DNA of 30,047 nucleotides from Candidatus Zixiibacteriota bacterium (GTDB taxonomy: Bacteria; Zixibacteria; MSB-5A5; JAUVRN01), in contig JAUVRN010000001.1 in the NCBI GenBank assembly GCA_030597645.1, forward strand, positions 1 to 30,047. The letters are read 5' to 3'. The notes beneath the pieces are model-generated. The model was not told the origin of the DNA. It worked only from the letters and a program-made list of their open reading frames with translations, and ran no database searches. Position numbers and translations under genes: made by a program. Each line of letters starts with the position of its first letter. Within the stretch, counting starts at the first letter, position 1. This document shows, piece after piece, positions 1-7,800 of the stretch.

Positions 1-878
1 CAGCTAAACCGAGCCTCCTTGCGATAGGTGCGAACCGACCCCGAATAGCTCGAGAACTCCAGCTCGCGGGCCAGCTGCCTGAGGTCGCCCGCCAGGTCTG
101 AAGCCGACTGGTAGCGTTTGGCCGGATCCTTGGCGAGCAGCCTGTCGATGATGGGGATCAGTCCGGCGGGTGCGTCCGGTGCGCGCTCCCGCAGCGACGG
201 CGGGTCTTCGTGCACGATGGAATAGACCAGCGCGGCCGGATGGTCGCCCAAAAACGGTGCCTGGCCGGCCACCAGTTCGTAGAGGACGACACCGAGACTG
301 AACAGGTCACTCTGCGGTGTGGCCGGGTCGCCCTGTGCCTGCTCCGGCGAAATGTACGCAGCGGTCCCGGCCGTGGACGTCTCGCCCGATACGCTCTCTT
401 GCGTCAAGAGCATGGCCAGGCCGAAATCGAGGATGATGGCGCGACCTTCTCTCGTAACCATGATATTCTGTGGTTTGATGTCGCGGTGCACCACGTCGCG
501 ATCGTGCGCATGCGCCAGGCCGTCGGCCACCTGTGTGGCAAGCTGGATGATCTGCTTGTTGGTGACGGGGCCTTGCCGGCGCAGGTCCTTCAGCGTGACG
601 CCCTCCACGAGCTGCATGGCATAGAAGATCTTGTCGTCCGCTTCGTTGACCTCGTAGATCGTGGCGATGTTGGGATGGTCCAGCCCGCTGGTGGTGCGCG
701 CCTCGTGAAGGAAACGCGCTTTCTCCTCTTCCTTCTGGGACACGAAGGCGGGGAGAAACTTGAGGGCGACCTTGCGGCCGAGCTTGGTGTCCAGCGCCCG
801 GTAGACGACGCCCATGCCGCCCTCGCCCAGGCGCTCCTCGATCTGATAGTGGGAAATCCGGTTGCCGGTCATATCCAT
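1..878 (-). CDS. Serine/threonine protein kinase (PASTA/Pkn2-like Hanks type), N-terminal part, cut by window edge
   Basis: This is a eukaryote-like kinase that phosphorylates Ser/Thr in target proteins. About 292 residues are visible; the C-terminal part lies beyond the left edge. A full kinase domain can be read. The glycine loop is GEGGMG at 18-23, the ATP-binding Lys is K40 (VALKF), the helix-C Glu is E59, the catalytic loop is HRDIKPQN from 131, the metal motif is DFG at 151-153, and SPE at 177-179 stands in for APE. The ATG at 878 is chosen because GGAG lies 7 nt upstream; an in-frame ATG at 872 is possible. A promoter lies just upstream (902-930). Similar kinases often carry C-terminal TPR, WD40 or transmembrane sensor parts, which cannot be seen here. 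The substrate is unknown. Confidence 0.93.
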   Translation of the reverse strand, partial: MDMTGNRISHYQIEERLGEGGMGVVYRALDTKLGRKVALKFLPAFVSQKEEEKARFLHEARTTSGLDHPNIATIYEVNEADDKIFYAMQLVEGVTLKDLRRQGPVTNKQIIQLATQVADGLAHAHDRDVVHRDIKPQNIMVTREGRAIILDFGLAMLLTQESVSGETSTAGTAAYISPEQAQGDPATPQSDLFSLGVVLYELVAGQAPFLGDHPAALVYSIVHEDPPSLRERAPDAPAGLIPIIDRLLAKDPAKRYQSASDLAGDLRQLARELEFSSYSGSVRTYRKEARFS

Positions 879-901
879 GGATTCGCTCCGCCCAGCGACA
901 G

Positions 902-930
902 AGTATATCGCGCCCGGCAGCGGGTTGCAA
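902..930 (-). promoter_or_regulatory. Sigma70-type promoter of the kinase gene
   Basis: On the minus strand, TTGCAA (925-930) and TATACT (902-907) are separated by exactly 17 nt. Transcription would start near 895. That leaves a leader of about 17 nt containing the GGAG ribosome site before the ATG at 878. The assignment rests on spacing and hexamer match only. Confidence 0.6.
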
Positions 931-941
931 TGATTGTTGTC

Positions 942-970
942 ACACCCGGGTATACGGAAAACACCCGGGT
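942..970. repeat. Twin ACACCCGGGT direct repeat, 19-bp period, upstream of the kinase promoter
   Basis: ACACCCGGGT occurs at 942-951 and again at 961-970. Each copy contains the palindrome ACCCGGGT. The two copies are 19 bp apart, close to two helical turns, and lie immediately upstream of the -35 hexamer. This is the usual place for an activator, or for a repressor binding as two dimers. The regulator is unknown. Confidence 0.5.
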
Positions 971-1029
971 GAGATGCGTACCGTGAGAGCACGAACCACG
1001 GATTTCACTTCGGGCAGCCCGGGTACCGG

Positions 1030-1854
1030 TCAGTCGTCCTGTTCAGTGGGTTCGTCCGCGAGCGCGGTGTCCAGGTACGTGAAGATCATCGCCCACGCCT
1101 CCGCGGTCGCTTCGGCGTGGTAGCCACCCTCGTTGTTGGGATTCATGAACGCGTGTCCGGCACCGTCGAACACCGTCGTCTTGACATCTTTGCCCAGTTT
1201 GGTGGCCTGCTTTTCGAACTGCTCGACCGACTCGGCCGAGATGCCACGGTCTTCGCCACCGAAAATCCCCAGCACGGACGAACTGATGCCGGCGATCGTC
1301 GCGTCCTCGGTGACCAGCCGCCCGTAGCAGATCACGCAGGCCGTCAGGTCGGGCACCACCAGGGCCGTCTGCAGCGAGTACCCACCACCCATACACCAGC
1401 CGACCGAGGCCGTGCGACGGCGGTCGACTTCCTTTCGAGAACGCAGGTACTCTACGGCCATCTGCAGATCGCGGGAGGCGCGATCTTCGGGCACGCCGCG
1501 CATCAACTCGTGCGCCGCTTCCGCATCGGTGGCCACCTCACCACGATACAGATCGATCGCCAGGGTCACATAGCCCCGTTCGGCGATCTGTCGCGCGTTT
1601 TCACGCACCCAGCTATTGAGTCCCCACCACTCGTGAATCACGACGACACCCGGCCGCTCGCCGGGCGCATCGGGGAGAAAGAGCACCGCGCGCACGGTGT
1701 CGCGGCCGCTCCGATACCGTACCGGCTCTTCGGTCACGTCGTAGGCTGCCGGCAGCGGTGTCTGCGACTGCGCGGCGGCCCGGCTGTGGTGACCCATCAG
1801 TGCGCAGCCGATCAGGATCGTGGCTGCTGCAACACTCGGACGAAGTTTCGTCAT
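1030..1854 (-). CDS. Exported dienelactone hydrolase family protein
   Basis: This is an alpha/beta hydrolase of the dienelactone hydrolase (carboxymethylenebutenolidase) family, whose members cleave enol lactones or related esters. Numbered from the ATG at 1854, the Cys nucleophile is C154 in GWCMGGG. The acid is D202 in GGEDRG and the base is H234 in GAGHAFM, so the Cys-Asp-His triad is intact. The HEWWG oxyanion region near 76-80 is also present. The N-terminus is a signal peptide; LIGC (Cys17) could serve as a lipobox, or cleavage could follow AAA near residue 28. ATG 1854 is preferred over ATG 1860 because AGGGG abuts 1860 with no spacing but is 6 nt from 1854. The physiological substrate cannot be told. 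The family also contains esterases unrelated to aromatic degradation, and no catabolic genes are nearby. Confidence 0.88.
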   Translation of the reverse strand: MTKLRPSVAAATILIGCALMGHHSRAAAQSQTPLPAAYDVTEEPVRYRSGRDTVRAVLFLPDAPGERPGVVVIHEWWGLNSWVRENARQIAERGYVTLAIDLYRGEVATDAEAAHELMRGVPEDRASRDLQMAVEYLRSRKEVDRRRTASVGWCMGGGYSLQTALVVPDLTACVICYGRLVTEDATIAGISSSVLGIFGGEDRGISAESVEQFEKQATKLGKDVKTTVFDGAGHAFMNPNNEGGYHAEATAEAWAMIFTYLDTALADEPTEQDD

Positions 1855-1957
1855 GATCATCCCCTGGTGATTGCGCCCCGGTCATCCGTGGGGCCGCGGT
1901 GATTAGAAACTCAATCTCATACTACACCGAACGCGGCGCAACGGCCCAAATGTACGC

Positions 1958-1986
1958 TTGCCTGGCCCCCATCGCGTGGCTAGACT
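1958..1986 (+). promoter_or_regulatory. Promoter of the polyamine operon
   Basis: TTGCCT (1958-1963) and TAGACT (1981-1986) are spaced by 17 nt. The predicted transcription start near 1993 gives a leader of about 42 nt. The leader carries GAGGAG (2022-2027), 7 nt before the ATG at 2035. An out-of-frame ATG at 2030 sits too close to the ribosome site to be favoured. Confidence 0.55.
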
Positions 1987-2034
1987 GGTACGCCCGAACG
2001 CCACGGGGGCTTCGGCTTCCAGAGGAGTCATGCC

Positions 2035-2583
2035 ATGTTCGTACCGCGTTCACTTTACCTGACGCGCGGCGTGGGCAAGCACAAGGAAAACCTCGCGAGT
2101 TTCGAGCTGGCGCTTCGTGATGCCGGCGTGGCCGAATACAATCTCGCCAGCGTCTCCAGCATCTTCCCGCCACACTGCAAGCTGATATCTCGCGCACGCG
2201 GCCTCCGTCAACTGAATCACGGGCAGATCGTCTTTTCCGTGATTGCGCGCCAGCAGACCAACGAGCCCAACCGGCTGATCTCGGCGTCGATCGGAGTCGC
2301 CATTCCCAACGACACGTCCCAGTACGGCTACCTGTCGGAACATCACGCGTTCGGGGTGAAGGGCAAAGACGCCGGCGACTATGCCGAAGACCTGGCGGCG
2401 CAGATGCTGGCGACGACGCTCGGCATCGACTTCGACGTCGACAAGAGCTACGACGAGAAAAAGGAGATCTGGCGGATCTCCGGCAAGATCGTACGCACCA
2501 CGAATATCACGCAGTCGGCCCGGGGCGACAAGAGCGGCCTCTGGACGAGCGCCGTGGCGCTCGCCATCCTTCTCCCGGAATAG
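2035..2583 (+). CDS. pdaD: Pyruvoyl-dependent arginine decarboxylase
   Basis: The enzyme decarboxylates L-arginine to agmatine, the first step of a polyamine route that bypasses ornithine decarboxylase. The 182-residue proenzyme is expected to cleave itself between Ser41 and Ser42 in NLASVSSIFPP. Ser42 would then become the N-terminal pyruvoyl cofactor of the alpha chain. Asn36 and Glu102 (GYLSEHH) sit where the Methanocaldococcus enzyme has Asn47 and Glu109, with the same Asn-to-cleavage-site spacing. Length is normal for the family. The start is supported by GAGGAG 7 nt upstream. It is the first gene of an operon; the next gene begins 16 nt after its stop. The archaeal family and bacterial homologues share this fold. 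An exact substrate switch, for example to ornithine, cannot be excluded, but the downstream agmatinase favours arginine. Confidence 0.93.
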   Translation: MFVPRSLYLTRGVGKHKENLASFELALRDAGVAEYNLASVSSIFPPHCKLISRARGLRQLNHGQIVFSVIARQQTNEPNRLISASIGVAIPNDTSQYGYLSEHHAFGVKGKDAGDYAEDLAAQMLATTLGIDFDVDKSYDEKKEIWRISGKIVRTTNITQSARGDKSGLWTSAVALAILLPE

Positions 2584-2599
2584 AAAGGTATAGCCCGCC

Positions 2600-3733
2600 A
2601 TGCCCGATCCACCTTCCCATCCCCCCCGGCGCGATACGCCCCGGCTGAAAGATCTCGCGCCCACCCGGCCGTTCGAAGTGGATCCGCAGGACGACCTGCC
2701 GGCGATCCTGGACAAAATGACGCGCATCTCGTTTCAGGGCCGCAACCTCGGTCGAGCCTACCAGGCATGGTCGGATGCGCTGCAGGAGGAGACCACGATC
2801 ATGTTCGGTCTCTCCGGTGCCATGACCGCCGGCGGCATGCGCAACATCATGGTGTATCTGCTGGAGAACAGGCTGATCGACTGCGTCGTTTCCACCGGGG
2901 CCAACCTCTTCCACGACGTGTATGAATCACTGGGACACCCGCACTACATCGGTACGGAGAGCGCGGACGACCTGAAGCTGTACCAACAGCGCCTCGACCG
3001 CGTGTTCGACACGTACGTGGACGAAGTCCAGTTTCGCAAGATCGACTGGTATCTCGGACAGTTCATGCAGGACGTCGCCGGGGACCGGCGCGTCGGCACG
3101 CGCGAACTCTTTCAACTGCTCGCCGATCGTATCGAACCATACAAAGTCACAGACGGCATCGTGACGACCGCACGGCGGGTGGGTGTGCCCCTCTATTGCC
3201 CGGCGATCGCTGATTCTTCGTACGGCATCGCCGCCGCCGAGGTGGGCTTTCCGTTGCGACGGATTCCGCAGGTCGACGTCATGATCGATGCGGTGGAGAC
3301 CGCCGAGATCGCCCTGTACTCGAAATCCACGTCCGTCGTGTTCGTCGGAGGCGGCACGCCCAAGAACTTCATCAACCAGGCCGGACTCACAGCCGGCGGC
3401 TGGCAGATGGAAGAGCTGCCCGGCCACACGTTCGCCATTCAATTCACGACGGATGCGCCGCACTGGGGCGGGTTGTCAGGCTGCACGTTCCAGGAGGCTC
3501 AGTCGTGGGGCAAGGTCTCCGAACGTGCCCGCATGGTCACCGTACACGTGGATGCCACCATCGCCCTGCCGATCGTGGTCACGGCGCTGGCCCAGGATGT
3601 GCGCAAAGGCCGGACGCGTCCACACGTACCGGACATGTCCAGGCTCTATGGCCAGGAACCGCCCGTCGAGGGTGCGCGGTATGAATACGTGGTGGATCCC
3701 GAATCGCAGCGGCTGGACGAGGCCGGCACGTAG
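2600..3733 (+). CDS. Deoxyhypusine synthase family protein (probable homospermidine-synthase-like)
   Basis: The 377-residue protein belongs to the NAD-dependent deoxyhypusine synthase family, which transfers an aminobutyl group from spermidine or putrescine to an amine. Family signatures appear in order: the Rossmann-type SGAMTAGGMRN near 72-82, STGANLFHD near 98-106, GGGTPKNFINQ near 251-261, and the catalytic Lys K305 in SWGKV. K305 corresponds to Lys329 of the human enzyme, which forms the enzyme-imine intermediate. Bacteria lack eIF5A, so protein modification is not the expected role. Placed between an arginine decarboxylase and an agmatinase, it more likely makes homospermidine or a related polyamine. 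An agmatine-derived product is also conceivable. The first 35 or so residues are Pro/Arg-rich and look poorly conserved. The start is ATG 2600, with GAAAGG upstream. Family assignment is firm; the product is inferred. Confidence 0.9.
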   Translation: MPDPPSHPPRRDTPRLKDLAPTRPFEVDPQDDLPAILDKMTRISFQGRNLGRAYQAWSDALQEETTIMFGLSGAMTAGGMRNIMVYLLENRLIDCVVSTGANLFHDVYESLGHPHYIGTESADDLKLYQQRLDRVFDTYVDEVQFRKIDWYLGQFMQDVAGDRRVGTRELFQLLADRIEPYKVTDGIVTTARRVGVPLYCPAIADSSYGIAAAEVGFPLRRIPQVDVMIDAVETAEIALYSKSTSVVFVGGGTPKNFINQAGLTAGGWQMEELPGHTFAIQFTTDAPHWGGLSGCTFQEAQSWGKVSERARMVTVHVDATIALPIVVTALAQDVRKGRTRPHVPDMSRLYGQEPPVEGARYEYVVDPESQRLDEAGT

Positions 3734-3741
3734 GGTCTGCC

Positions 3742-4635
3742 GTGACGGGCAACTTTCTCGGTCTGACCAGGGAAGAGGGTGCGGGCCCGGATGCTCCGTA
3801 CCAGATCCTGCCGGTTCCCTATGAACAGACGGTCTCGTACGGGCGCGGTTGCGCGGCCGGTCCCGCGGCCATCATCGCCGCCTCCAGTGAAGTCGAGCTG
3901 TTCGACGAAGAGCTTCTCTGTGAACCTCACAGGGTGGGCATCGGCACGCAGGAGGTATTGCCGGTTACGGCGGCGGGGCCCGAGGTCCTGGTGGCGGACC
4001 TGCAGGCCCGCGTGGCGAAACTGGCCGGGGCGGGACAGACGGTCGTGACGCTGGGCGGCGAGCATTCGATCACCGCCGGCCCTGTGCGTGCGTATCAGGA
4101 GTACTATCCCGATCTTTCCGTACTGCAGATCGACGCGCACGCCGACCTGCGCGAGACGTATCAGGACTGTCGCTACTCCCATGCCTCCAGCATGAAACGC
4201 GTCCGCGACACCGTGGCGACGACCGTGGGCGTGGGCATCCGCAATCTCTCGGCACCGGAGTTCGAATACGCGCAGCAGACGGACGGCTGCCATCTCTTTT
4301 TCGCCCATCAGCGCGACGCCGAAGGCAACTGGATCAACGAAGCGATCGACCTGCTCTCGCCCAACGTATATGTGACGATCGACCTGGACGGCCTCGATCC
4401 GTCTCTGATGCCGGCCGTCGGTACACCCGAACCGGGCGGCCTGTCGTGGCAAGAGGTCACCTCCGTCCTGCGACGGCTGACCCTGCGGCGTCACGTAGTG
4501 GGCGCCGACGTCGTGGAACTGGCGCCGATCGGAGGCATGCACGCCCCCGACTTTGTGGCCGCGCGCCTGGTGTACAAGTTTATCGCGTACACCGAACGTG
4601 GCCGCACAGCCGTGCACGCCGCGGACAAGACATAG
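3742..4635 (+). CDS. speB: Agmatinase (ureohydrolase family)
   Basis: This is a manganese ureohydrolase that splits agmatine to putrescine and urea. All six metal-ligand positions are present: H108 in GGEHSI, D131/H133/D135 in DAHADLR, and D214/D216 in TIDLDGLDP. H147 in SHASSMKR is also conserved. Length (297) is normal. The start is GTG 3742: an AGGG ribosome site overlaps the stop codon of the preceding gene and lies about 7 nt upstream, giving an 8-nt gap between genes. The ureohydrolase fold is also used by arginases, guanidinobutyrases and aminopropylagmatinases. The adjacent arginine decarboxylase makes agmatine, or an N-substituted agmatine made by the neighbouring synthase-like enzyme, the likely substrate. 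A strong hairpin follows the stop codon by one nucleotide. Confidence 0.92.
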   Translation: MTGNFLGLTREEGAGPDAPYQILPVPYEQTVSYGRGCAAGPAAIIAASSEVELFDEELLCEPHRVGIGTQEVLPVTAAGPEVLVADLQARVAKLAGAGQTVVTLGGEHSITAGPVRAYQEYYPDLSVLQIDAHADLRETYQDCRYSHASSMKRVRDTVATTVGVGIRNLSAPEFEYAQQTDGCHLFFAHQRDAEGNWINEAIDLLSPNVYVTIDLDGLDPSLMPAVGTPEPGGLSWQEVTSVLRRLTLRRHVVGADVVELAPIGGMHAPDFVAARLVYKFIAYTERGRTAVHAADKT

Positions 4636-4636
4636 A

Positions 4637-4663
4637 CGTGTCAGGGCCGTGGGCCCGGACACG
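4637..4663 (+). terminator. Strong hairpin after the agmatinase gene, no U-tract
   Basis: CGTGTC pairs with GACACG and GGGCC with GGCCC. These 11 base pairs are broken by one A/G mismatch and capped by a GTG loop. The hairpin starts one base after the TAG stop. No run of T follows, so it may be a stalling or mRNA-stabilising hairpin rather than a classical intrinsic terminator. Confidence 0.45.
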
Positions 4664-4716
4664 GCAGCAAGCGCAGAACCCTGCTCAGCCTGGCCTGGGG
4701 AGGGATACGTGCGTTT

Positions 4717-4740
4717 AGAACTGGTTTCAAAACCAGTTCT
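4717..4740. promoter_or_regulatory. Perfect 24-bp palindrome upstream of mfd (candidate operator)
   Basis: AGAACTGGTTT (4717-4727) is followed by CA and then by its exact complement (4730-4740). The two-base centre makes an RNA hairpin less natural than a dimeric protein-binding site. The GAAC...GTTC ends recall DNA-damage operators in general form but match none that I can name. It lies 5 nt before the GGGAG ribosome site ahead of mfd. Confidence 0.5.
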
Positions 4741-4745
4741 GGAAC

Positions 4746-4760
4746 GGGAGTGAACCTCTG
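4746..4760 (+). promoter_or_regulatory. Ribosome site GGGAGTGA placed for a CTG start of mfd
   Basis: GGGAGTGA (4746-4753) is a near-consensus Shine-Dalgarno sequence. Seven nucleotides after its GGGAG core comes CTG 4758, in frame with mfd. No ATG, GTG or TTG exists in that frame between the stop at 4716 and ATG 4884. The GTG inside the motif (4750) hits a stop after three codons. Confidence 0.4.
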
Positions 4761-4883
4761 ACAGACGCAGGACCGCACACGACGACGACTTCCGAATCCG
4801 GGGCGCGGGCCGGACGAGTACGGGTCTACGAGCACCCCGACCACGCGGGCTGGCTGATCGATTCGGTTGGCGAGTCGATTGCG

Positions 4884-7800
4884 ATGCAGCGGGTTCTGAC
4901 TACGCTTGAAACGGGTGAGCTCGTCGATGTATCCGGGCTCGTCGGTGCCGGCAGGCCGGCCGCCGCCGCGGCACTGGCCCGGGCGACCGGGAAACTCGTG
5001 GTGTGGACGCTGGGCGAAGGCGACGCGTTCGAAAATGCCCAGGCCGATCTGCGGACGCTGCTGGGCCCGGAGCTGATCTCCTATCCGACCCGGGACACGC
5101 GACCCTACCAGTGGTCGGTACCCGCCGCGGAACTGGTCGCGGAGCGCCTGCGCGCGCTGACGCAACTGTTGGAAGGCAGCCATGACGGCCGGGTACTGAT
5201 CGTACCGCTGCCCGCGTGGTTTGACGCCACACTGCCGCCTTCCGCATTGCGTCGCCGGCGAATCAACCTGGTGACCGGCGCCGATGCGTCGCGGGACGAC
5301 CTCATCGACTCGCTGACCGACTCCGGCTACCTTCGCGCCGCCGTCGTGGAAGAAGTGGGCCCGTACGCCGTTCGCGGCGGCATCGTCGATCTGTTCCCGA
5401 CGAGTCTGGACCGACCGCTGCGCGTGGAATTCTGGGGCGATCAGGTGGAGTCCCTCCGTCGCTTCGACGTGGGCACCCAGCGCACGGTGGACGTGTTGGA
5501 GGAGGCCGACATCTGGCCGCAACGGGAGTCGCTCGCCAACGCGACGGATCTCGACATCTGGATCTCGACCCTGCAGCCCGCTGCCCGGCGGCAGCTCGAG
5601 CTTCACCGCGACCCGGCCGCCGAGCCACCCGGCCTGGAGTGGCTCTACAGCGTCCTGGGCATCGAGGCGTCGTCGTTGCTCGACTACCTGCCCGACGACG
5701 CTATCATGTTCGTCTCCGATCCGGAACTGCGCGCCGACGACGAAGCCGAACTGCGGCGCGACCTGCAGGTCGCGTATGATCGAACACGGCAGCAGATAGA
5801 GGAGCTGCCCGCGCCCGCCGATGTTCTGCCCGACGCTCGCCCCCTGCCCGAACAGTGGCACGCCTTCGGACAGGTTCACGAACGCCAGCTCGGTCGCAGC
5901 CGCGGCATCAATTTCGGCATGAAGCCGCATCCACCTGTGCACGGCAACCTGCCCCTGGTCAAACAGCTCTCCCTGGATATTCCGCGCGTAACGCTGTGGG
6001 GACCGTCCCGGGGACAGCTCGAGCACACGTGGGAACTGCTCGACGAACCGGAACGCCTGAAGCTCTGCCGTGGAAGCCTGGTGGAAGGATTTGTGTTCGA
6101 GGGCGGCGGGCTCGTCTGCCTCACCGAGCACGAGATGTTCGCCCGCCGTCCCCGGCCGCGGGTGGCACGGAGATTCCGGGAAGGCGTGGCGATCTCATCG
6201 TACACGGCGCTCAAACAGGGCGACTTCGTCGTCCACGTCGACCACGGCGTCGGACGCTATCACGGCCTGCAAACACTCACCGTGGCGGACCGGCCCACCG
6301 ACGTGCTCGAATTGCGCTTTGCAGGCGACGACAAGGTGTACGTCCCCATCGAGGCGTTCAACCGGGTGCGAAAGTTCTCAGGTGCCCAGGGCACACCCCA
6401 GCTCTCAAAGCTCGGGACCGGTGCCTGGGAGCGCATCAAGGCGCGCACACGCCGCAAGATCCTCGAAATGGCCGAAGAGCTCGTCAAGCTCTACGCCGCG
6501 CGCAAGGCGCAGCCCGGGTATGCGTTCAGCCCGGACGACGAGTGGATTCGCCAGTTGGAAGAGACGTTTCCGTACGAAGAGACGCTCGACCAGGCCGCTG
6601 CGCTGGTGGCCATCAAATCCGACATGCAGACGGCGGCACCCATGGATCGGCTGGTATGCGGCGACGTGGGATTCGGCAAAACCGAGCTGGCGATTCGCGC
6701 AGCGCTCAAAGCGATCAGTGACGGCAAACAAGTGGCAGTGCTGGTACCGACCACGATCCTGGCCCAGCAGCATCTCGAGACGTTCACCGAGCGTCTGGGG
6801 CCGTTCCCGGTGCGCGTGGAAATGCTGTCACGATTCAAGTCCGCGGCCGAGCAAAAGGTCATCGCCGCCGAGGTCACCCAGGGCAAGGTGGACGTGATCG
6901 TCGGCACCCATCGGCTGCTTTCGAAGGACGTCCAGTTCCGCGACCTGGGCCTGCTCGTGGTGGACGAAGAGCATCGCTTCGGAGTTCGTCACAAGGAACG
7001 CATCAAACAACTCAAGCATCTCGTCGACTGTCTCACCCTCACGGCGACCCCGATTCCGCGCACGTTGCAGATGTCGCTACTGGGTGCGCGCGATCTGTCC
7101 GTCATCAGCACCCCGCCGCAGGGACGTCTGCCCGTACACACCGAGATCGTGCCGTTCAACGACGAGGTCATTCGTACGGCCGTCCTGCGCGAGATCGATC
7201 GGGGCGGGCAGGTGTTCGTGGTGCACAACCGGGTTCAGTCGATCGCCGCGGTGTACCGGTATCTCAAGCAGCTATTCCCGTCACTGGACATCGTGATCGC
7301 GCACGGTCAGATGAAGGAATCGGAACTGGAACGAGTGATGCTGGAATTTTCGCATCGCAAACACCAGATCCTGCTCTCCACCGCGATCATCGAATCGGGT
7401 CTCGACATCCCGCTCACCAATACCATCATCATCAACCGCGCCCACACCTTCGGCCTGGCGCAGCTATATCAGCTCAGGGGACGCGTCGGCCGCTCTCGCC
7501 GGCAGGCCTATGCGTATCTGATGGTACCGCCCGCCGGCACGATCACACACCAGGCACGCAAGCGACTGGCGGCCGTCGAACAGCACTCCGATCTCGGCAG
7601 CGGTTTTCATCTGGCCATGCGTGACCTGGAGATTCGGGGCGCCGGCAACCTGCTGGGGTCTCAGCAGCACGGATTCATCGAGGCCGTGGGCTTTGACCTG
7701 TACACGCGTCTTGTGGAGGAAGCGGTGGCGGAAGTCAAAGGCGAGGAGCCGGAGGTGCCTCCCTCTGTGCGGTTTGACACCAGGCGTCCGTTGCGGCTGC

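Noticed and set aside
4637..4705. Possible small signal recognition particle RNA: GTGTCAGGGCC followed by GGCAGCAAGC resembles the SRP apical core.
   Set aside because: The GGAA tetraloop with its YCC/GGR stem is absent and no flanking helix pairs. The segment folds better as a simple hairpin after the agmatinase stop.
4641..6131. Long minus-strand open frame opposite mfd (496 codons).
   Set aside because: It is a shadow of high third-position GC in mfd. The mfd frame has full motifs, and the antisense product matches no family.
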